Assembly: GCA_009392095.1 (NCBI GenBank)
Contig: VFHF01000080.1
Location: forward strand, 1 to 10,035
Reading direction: 5' to 3'
DNA from: SAR202 cluster bacterium
GTDB taxonomy: Bacteria > Chloroflexota > Dehalococcoidia > Lucifugimonadales > UBA3495
DNA length: 10,035 nucleotides
In this document: in pieces, positions 6,384-10,035 of the stretch
How positions within the stretch are numbered: the first letter of the stretch is position 1
How the letters are laid out: the number at the start of each line of letters is the position of its first letter
Notes under the pieces: generated by a model
Databases searched by the model: none
Told to the model about the DNA's origin: nothing
What the model saw: only the letters and a program-made list of their open reading frames with translations
Translations under genes and position numbers: made by a program

Positions 6384-7211
6384 CTAGCGCCCGGTGAACT
6401 TAGGATCCCGTTTCTCCAGAAATGCTTGGATGGCTTCCATCTGGTCGGAGGTGCCTTTGACCGGTTCGTTGGCCCGGTGCTCGGTCTCAATGACCTGGTT
6501 TAGGTCCGGGTAGTGGCTGTTTAACAGTGCTTTCGTGGCTTTCACAGCCAAGGGCGGATTTGCGGCTATCTCCAGGGCCAGAGATTCGGCCTGGGCCAAC
6601 ATCTCGTCGGCGGAAACCACCCGGTTGACCAGCCCTTTCTGTAAGGCCCAAGGGGCATCGTAGACCCGCCCGGTGTAGGCCATCTCGGCGGCGATTCCCG
6701 GCCCAACCAGCGCGCCCAAAATCTCGGAAACACCGGCATCAGGCACCAGCGACCGCTTAACGAATACCGAGCTGAATCGGGCCGATTCCGAGGCTATCCT
6801 GATGTCGCATGACAGTGCGATTCCCAACCCCGCTCCGGCGGCAACGCCGTTAACCGCGGCGATGATGGGCTGAGGAATCTCCCGCAGGTGCGGCGCCAAG
6901 CGCATGGTGATGGACGGCCCTTCGTCGGGCGTGCCGACGGCTCTGTCGCCACCCGAGGCCATTCGTTTCGGCATATCGCCCACGTCGGCCCCGGAGCAGA
7001 ACCCACGGCCGGCACCGGTGATTATAACGACCCTTGTTTCAGGAAACTCGCCGGCAAGTTGGTCCAGAGCTGCGTGCAACTCCAGCCCCATCTCACGATT
7101 GAGGGCGTTCAGCCGGTCGGGACGCTGCAGTGTTAGCACCGCCAGATGGTCCTGGCGCTCGAGCGCTATGTGCTGAAATTCAGTGCCTGAATCAGTCGTG
7201 GTGGGGGCCAT
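6384..7211 (-). CDS. Enoyl-CoA hydratase/isomerase family protein (crotonase fold)
   Basis: A 275-residue crotonase-superfamily enzyme. The oxyanion-hole segments are clear: GRGFCSGADVGDM (68-80) and VNGVAAGAGLGIALSCDIRIA (120-140). LNALN (35-39) and FLEKRDPKFTG (264-274) are the usual N- and C-terminal marks. Classic hydratase uses two Glu (rat E144 and E164). Here the first position is F150 in FSSVFVK, while the second is kept as E176 in AAEMAYTG. SLVPDAG (154-160) places an Asp (D158) where PaaG-like and other enoyl-CoA isomerases carry a catalytic Asp. Isomerisation is thus at least as likely as hydration. Start ATG 7211 has AGAGGAAG upstream and overlaps the end of the MetE-like gene by 20 nt, so the two are translated from one message. 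It is the last gene of the dipeptidase/MetE-like/crotonase operon. The acyl-CoA substrate is unknown. Confidence 0.9.
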   Translation of the reverse strand: MAPTTTDSGTEFQHIALERQDHLAVLTLQRPDRLNALNREMGLELHAALDQLAGEFPETRVVIITGAGRGFCSGADVGDMPKRMASGGDRAVGTPDEGPSITMRLAPHLREIPQPIIAAVNGVAAGAGLGIALSCDIRIASESARFSSVFVKRSLVPDAGVSEILGALVGPGIAAEMAYTGRVYDAPWALQKGLVNRVVSADEMLAQAESLALEIAANPPLAVKATKALLNSHYPDLNQVIETEHRANEPVKGTSDQMEAIQAFLEKRDPKFTGR

Positions 7212-8268
7212 GTGCTCTTCCTCTTGGGTCAGCTAGCCGGTCTCGGGCTATCTGGGTGCCGCGGAATAGGGCTGAAAGCTTCGCTCTGGCTGTCGCCTGG
7301 CTCAATAACACCAGGCCGCAGTCGGGCGCTGCTTGCAGTTTCTCCGGGTCATGGTGTTCGGCCGCCGCCAAGAGTCTCTGGGCGATTGCCTGGGAGTCTT
7401 CGATCTCTGAATTGGCATTGTCGATGCAACCGAAAATCACGGTCTTTGAAGGGCAGAGTTCCAACAACGCGGGATCCAGCTGCGGCGCTTGAAATTCCAA
7501 GGCCAGTTGGTCGATCGTAGATTTCTCAAGTTCGGCCAGTATCTGGGGATAACTGGGCTTGATGGGGCGCTCTACGCCCGGGATGGTATAGCTGTAACAA
7601 ACGTGCACCGCCGTCTGAGCGCGTAGACCGTCCGCGCAACGGTCCAGGGCTTCGATACCCCAGTCCGCCACCTTCTCGGGGTAACGGCTGAACACCGGCT
7701 CGTCGAACTGGATCACCGCCGGACCCAGAGCGTCTAGGGCCTTGGCCTCTTTGTTGATGGCATCGGCTACCGCCATAGCCAACTCCTGCTCGCTGCCGTA
7801 ATAATCGTCATAAGTAGAATCGACAACAGTCATGGGACCGGGCAGGGTGACTTTGACCGGTGAAGTCGTGTTGGTCAACAGGAACCGGAGGTCATCCACC
7901 AGCATAGGGCCGAGCCATACCACCGGACCGGTACAGCGCCCCACCTGGGCCAGGCGCCTGCCGTCACGAATCCACTTTTCAGCCCGGTTCTCGTAATCGA
8001 AGCCGTCGAGTTGCGAAGTGATGTGCGTGAGGTAAGACTTCCTTCGCTGTTCGCCGTCGCTGATGATTCGGACACCTGCTGTTTCTTGGTCGTAGACCGA
8101 CAGCCGCACCGCATCGTCCTGGGCGTCGCGCAAAGGGTCTCCGGTCAGCGCCCAGTCGGAGCCAGTGTAGTGATGGTCAAAGCCCTTGCTGTCCAACGGC
8201 TTCTGATGGTAGAGCCAAGGCGGCTTAGGCATGCTGCCGACCACGGTGGTGATGAAAGGTTCAGGCAT
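7192..8268 (-). CDS. MetE-like (cobalamin-independent methionine synthase C-terminal domain) protein
   Basis: A 358-residue TIM-barrel protein matching the catalytic C-terminal half of MetE, without the N-terminal half of full-length (about 750-residue) MetE. The N-terminus TTVVGSMPKP (7-16) is the usual 'TT.vGS.P.p' opening. IQFDEP (186-191) matches the conserved DEP of the family. The four zinc ligands of MetE appear to be kept: HVC (H222, C224), LEF (E258) and PDCGL (C317). It may therefore bind zinc and activate a thiol for methyl transfer. Short core-MetE forms are known in Chloroflexota and archaea, where the methyl donor is a corrinoid protein rather than methyl-folate, but many homologues lie in catabolic operons with no link to methionine. 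Its ATG directly abuts the stop of the dipeptidase gene with only a weak ribosome site, suggesting translational coupling. Its role in this operon is unresolved. Confidence 0.85.
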   Translation of the reverse strand: MPEPFITTVVGSMPKPPWLYHQKPLDSKGFDHHYTGSDWALTGDPLRDAQDDAVRLSVYDQETAGVRIISDGEQRRKSYLTHITSQLDGFDYENRAEKWIRDGRRLAQVGRCTGPVVWLGPMLVDDLRFLLTNTTSPVKVTLPGPMTVVDSTYDDYYGSEQELAMAVADAINKEAKALDALGPAVIQFDEPVFSRYPEKVADWGIEALDRCADGLRAQTAVHVCYSYTIPGVERPIKPSYPQILAELEKSTIDQLALEFQAPQLDPALLELCPSKTVIFGCIDNANSEIEDSQAIAQRLLAAAEHHDPEKLQAAPDCGLVLLSQATARAKLSALFRGTQIARDRLADPRGRAHGPHHD

Positions 8269-9384
8269 CTACTTCATGACCCGGCGGAAGAAGTCCAGGG
8301 CGTTGCCGCCGACAATCTTTTTGATGTCTTCGTCGGAGTGCCCCCGCCGGATCAAGCCGCGTATGATGTTCTTGCCGTCGGCCGGCGATTCTAGACCGTT
8401 TAGATACGGAGCCGGCATCTCCTCCAGGGAGCGGCCTAGCATGTAGTGCTGGAACATCATGTGGTCCCCGATGACCGTGTCGGTGCCGATGCCGACGTGG
8501 TCGACACCGATCAAGTTGACCATGTAGTCGTAGTGGTCTAGGACGCATTCGATGTCCTGCTCCGGGTCGTCACTGAGGGCGTTGGGCACAGCGGTGATGC
8601 AGACCAGGCCGCCCTTGGCGGCGCAGGCCTTCAACTCCTCGTCCTTTCTAGTGCGTACCGTGGGCCGGAGGGTGTAGGCAGCGTTGTGGCTGAAAACAAC
8701 TGGCGCCTTGGAGAATTCGATAGCGTCCATCACCGTGGGCGTGGAGGCATGGGAGAGGTCGATGGCCATGCCGATATCGTTCATGCGGTGGATAACCTGG
8801 ATGCCGAACTCACTAAGTCCGCCGGGATTGCGCTCATACATGCCGTCGCCGATGTAGTTCTTGCGGTTGTAGGTGATGCCCGCCAGCCTGACGCCCATGG
8901 AGTGGAGTTGGTCGACGCGCTCCAGGCGGTTACCGATGGGCAAATGCTCTAGGGTGGGCATGAATCCCACGTTCCCGGCTTGTTTGGCCGCCATGATCTC
9001 ATTGGCGTTGCCCACCCGGACGACATTCTCTTGGGCCGACACATCCGCCAGCATCATGCCTACCTCGTTGGCTACGTCCTCGTACTCCACGAACGACATC
9101 TCGGTGGCGTTCTGCAGGGCCCCAAAGACGTTGGAGGTGGTCACCGTGGACCAGCCGCCGTGGGCCACTGCCTCGAAACCCCAGTGATAGCGGTTGGTGC
9201 GCAGGAAGTCGACGAACCGGTCCATGGCTTCGGGCAGCACGAACGGGTGTTGGTGCACATCGATCATCACCGACTCTTCGGCCAGACTCTGGAACCGGAA
9301 TTCTTCCTCGGAGTTCAATGGGACGGTTGAGGACGGCACCCGCTCAATCTCTTTGGACATCAGGAAGTCGCTGATACTGGTCAT
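8269..9384 (-). CDS. Membrane dipeptidase-like metallohydrolase (peptidase M19 family)
   Basis: A 371-residue member of the M19 (renal dipeptidase) branch of the amidohydrolase superfamily, a metal-dependent TIM barrel. Recognisable blocks: IDVHQHPF (41-48); LEHLPIG (145-151) with likely bridging E146; LTYN-type GITYNRKNYIGDG (169-181); GMAIDLSHAS (205-214, H212); APVVFSHNAA (227-236, H233); LIGVDHVGIGTD (291-302, D302); and VGGNALDFFRRV (358-369). In typical M19 enzymes the first motif is H-x-D; here it is H44-Q45-H46, the form seen in other amidohydrolases. No signal peptide or lipobox is visible, so it is probably cytoplasmic despite the family name. The ATG at 9384 is preferred over the ATG at 9402 because GAGGAAAC precedes it. 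It is first in the operon with the MetE-like and crotonase genes. It may hydrolyse dipeptides or another amide or lactone; substrate unknown. Confidence 0.85.
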   Translation of the reverse strand: MTSISDFLMSKEIERVPSSTVPLNSEEEFRFQSLAEESVMIDVHQHPFVLPEAMDRFVDFLRTNRYHWGFEAVAHGGWSTVTTSNVFGALQNATEMSFVEYEDVANEVGMMLADVSAQENVVRVGNANEIMAAKQAGNVGFMPTLEHLPIGNRLERVDQLHSMGVRLAGITYNRKNYIGDGMYERNPGGLSEFGIQVIHRMNDIGMAIDLSHASTPTVMDAIEFSKAPVVFSHNAAYTLRPTVRTRKDEELKACAAKGGLVCITAVPNALSDDPEQDIECVLDHYDYMVNLIGVDHVGIGTDTVIGDHMMFQHYMLGRSLEEMPAPYLNGLESPADGKNIIRGLIRRGHSDEDIKKIVGGNALDFFRRVMK

Positions 9385-9388
9385 TGTT

Positions 9389-9393
9389 TCCTC
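9389..9393 (-). promoter_or_regulatory. Shine-Dalgarno site deciding the dipeptidase start
   Basis: GAGGA on the minus strand stands 4-5 nt before the ATG at 9384-9382. The upstream in-frame ATG at 9402 would place this site inside the coding region and has no comparable site before it. Confidence 0.6.
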
Positions 9394-9437
9394 ACGATGC
9401 ATCTAGCCAATATACGGGTCACCCGAAAGAGATTTGG

Positions 9438-9466
9438 AGTGTAAATTAGGCAGAGTTTGGAGTCAA
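9438..9466 (-). promoter_or_regulatory. Sigma70-type promoter of the dipeptidase operon
   Basis: On the minus strand TTGACT (9461-9466, 5/6 match to the -35 consensus) and TACACT (9438-9443, 4/6 match to the -10) are separated by exactly 17 nt. Transcription would begin near 9431, giving a leader of about 47 nt before the ATG at 9384. The promoter lies in the only gap between this operon and the upstream gene ending at 9478. Confidence 0.55.
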
Positions 9467-9477
9467 CGGCAGGCCCG

Positions 9478-9786
9478 TTAGTTGAGGGATATGGCAGCCC
9501 CGACGCCCTTGGTCTGCTCGTTCACCAGGAATGATGCGTTGTCATGGCCGCGGGAGGTCTCGAGATCGGCGTCGAAACGTTGGCCACCCATGGTGCCAAT
9601 AAGTTCGTAGCGCTGTTCGGTGTAGAGTCGCCCTTCGTACTCGGACCCCTTGACGTTCCGTTCTGTTTCACCTGCCAAAAACATCTCCACGGCTTGCACC
9701 ATCAAATCCTGAAATTCGTCTGTGCCGAGGTACGACGAAGCCTTCAAGAAAACGTAACCCCACCGTATTCCGTTGTGCTCCAACAT
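9478..9786 (-). CDS. Uncharacterised 102-residue protein
   Basis: I do not recognise this protein. It is a soluble, mixed-charge product with no signal peptide, membrane segment or Cys cluster. An N-terminal half with aromatic residues (GIRWGYVFLK, 6-15) and a helix-like DLMVQAVEMFLAGE (27-40) is followed by a polar segment (RLYTEQRYELIGTMGGQRFD, 53-72). Codon use resembles the neighbouring genes, and no better reading frame covers the stretch, which supports a real gene. An in-frame TAG directly precedes the ATG at 9786, fixing the upstream limit; no strong ribosome site stands at the usual distance. It follows the MFS transporter gene by 37 nt on the same strand, so it may be co-transcribed with it and translated by coupling. 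Confidence 0.55.
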   Translation of the reverse strand: MLEHNGIRWGYVFLKASSYLGTDEFQDLMVQAVEMFLAGETERNVKGSEYEGRLYTEQRYELIGTMGGQRFDADLETSRGHDNASFLVNEQTKGVGAAISLN

Positions 9787-9823
9787 CTAAACCAACATTT
9801 CCAAGGGGAACTCCTAGTTTGCC

Positions 9824-10035
9824 CTATTCTGGGGGTTTGCGGGCACCCATGCCGAATTGCAGCACCACGGTTGAGAGCAGTAGCGCTCCAAAGGAGAAAA
9901 ATCCTACCGTAGAAAAGCCACCTAAGGCAAGAAACGCCCCGCCCAAAGCCGCTCCGCCAACCCCGCCCAACTGGTTGCTGGCGCCTAGCATTCCCACGGC
10001 GGTGGCTTGGGAACTTCCGGAGATCTCAGTGCTGA
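9824..10035 (-). CDS. MFS-type transporter, C-terminal end (partial)
   Basis: The last 69 codons of a leftward gene running in from beyond the right edge; the stop is TAG at 9826-9824. The peptide has two hydrophobic, Gly- and Ala-rich segments. The first runs through GASNQLGGVGGAALGGAFLA (partial residues 17-36), in the style of MFS helix 11. The second runs through TVGFFSFGALLLSTVVLQF (42-60), as helix 12, and is followed by a short basic tail (ARKPPE). This fits the end of a 12-helix major facilitator superfamily permease in the cytoplasmic membrane. The substrate is unknown. Other 12-helix exporters cannot be excluded from this fragment alone. The gene is too short within the window to start with ATG here, so it is called from its reading frame and composition. 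Confidence 0.65.
   Translation of the reverse strand, partial: STEISGSSQATAVGMLGASNQLGGVGGAALGGAFLALGGFSTVGFFSFGALLLSTVVLQFGMGARKPPE

Noticed and set aside
9544..9912. 122-codon plus-strand open frame at the right edge
   Set aside because: It crosses the ends of two minus-strand genes, including the transporter, and has no family features.

Overview
The window is about 10 kb of GC-rich bacterial chromosome (by eye high-50s % GC), densely packed with enzyme genes of secondary or catabolic metabolism. I see no rRNA, tRNA, insertion sequence, phage gene or CRISPR array. The mix is an LLM-class flavin monooxygenase, an HpaB-type hydroxylase, a nitroreductase, an M19 dipeptidase, a MetE-like protein, a crotonase and an MFS transporter. 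It resembles the catabolic gene repertoire of marine Chloroflexota such as the SAR202 clade (Dehalococcoidia-related). That placement is inferred from gene content only, with moderate to low confidence.

Layout. Positions 1-253 are mostly non-coding, with a perfect hairpin at 204-226. A leftward pair follows: a SelA-like/class-V PLP enzyme (2473 to 1337), then an LLM-class flavin-dependent oxidoreductase (1300 to 254), 36 nt apart. A divergent intergenic region of about 205 bp (2474-2678) carries one extended -10 promoter candidate on each strand. A rightward trio then runs: maleate isomerase/arylmalonate decarboxylase-like enzyme (2679-3446), nitroreductase (3489-4106) and HpaB-family flavin-dependent hydroxylase (4133-5590), each with a clear Shine-Dalgarno sequence and gaps of 42 and 26 nt. 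Positions 5591-5803 hold a long-stem hairpin between convergent genes. A small double zinc-ribbon protein follows on the minus strand (TTG start, 6241 to 5804). Next comes a tightly packed leftward operon: M19 dipeptidase-like (9384 to 8269), MetE-like (8268 to 7192, directly abutting) and enoyl-CoA hydratase/isomerase (7211 to 6384, overlapping by 20 nt). It is preceded by a good sigma70-type promoter at 9438-9466. At the right edge are an unrecognised 102-residue protein (9786 to 9478) and the C-terminal end of an MFS-type transporter (10035 to 9824, partial).

How the genes may work together. The divergent five-gene block looks like a pathway that oxidises an aromatic or other ring compound: HpaB and LLM flavoenzymes would hydroxylate or open the substrate, the nitroreductase may supply reduced flavin or reduce a substrate, and the Asp/Glu-racemase-superfamily enzyme may isomerise or decarboxylate a dicarboxylate product. 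The M19/MetE-like/crotonase operon would process a second class of substrate ending in CoA chemistry. Specific substrates cannot be read from the sequence. No classical phenolic-hydroxylase flavin reductase (HpaC) is present. The M19 protein shows a His-x-His metal motif where His-x-Asp is usual, and the crotonase lacks the usual first catalytic Glu while keeping an Asp seen in PaaG-type isomerases.
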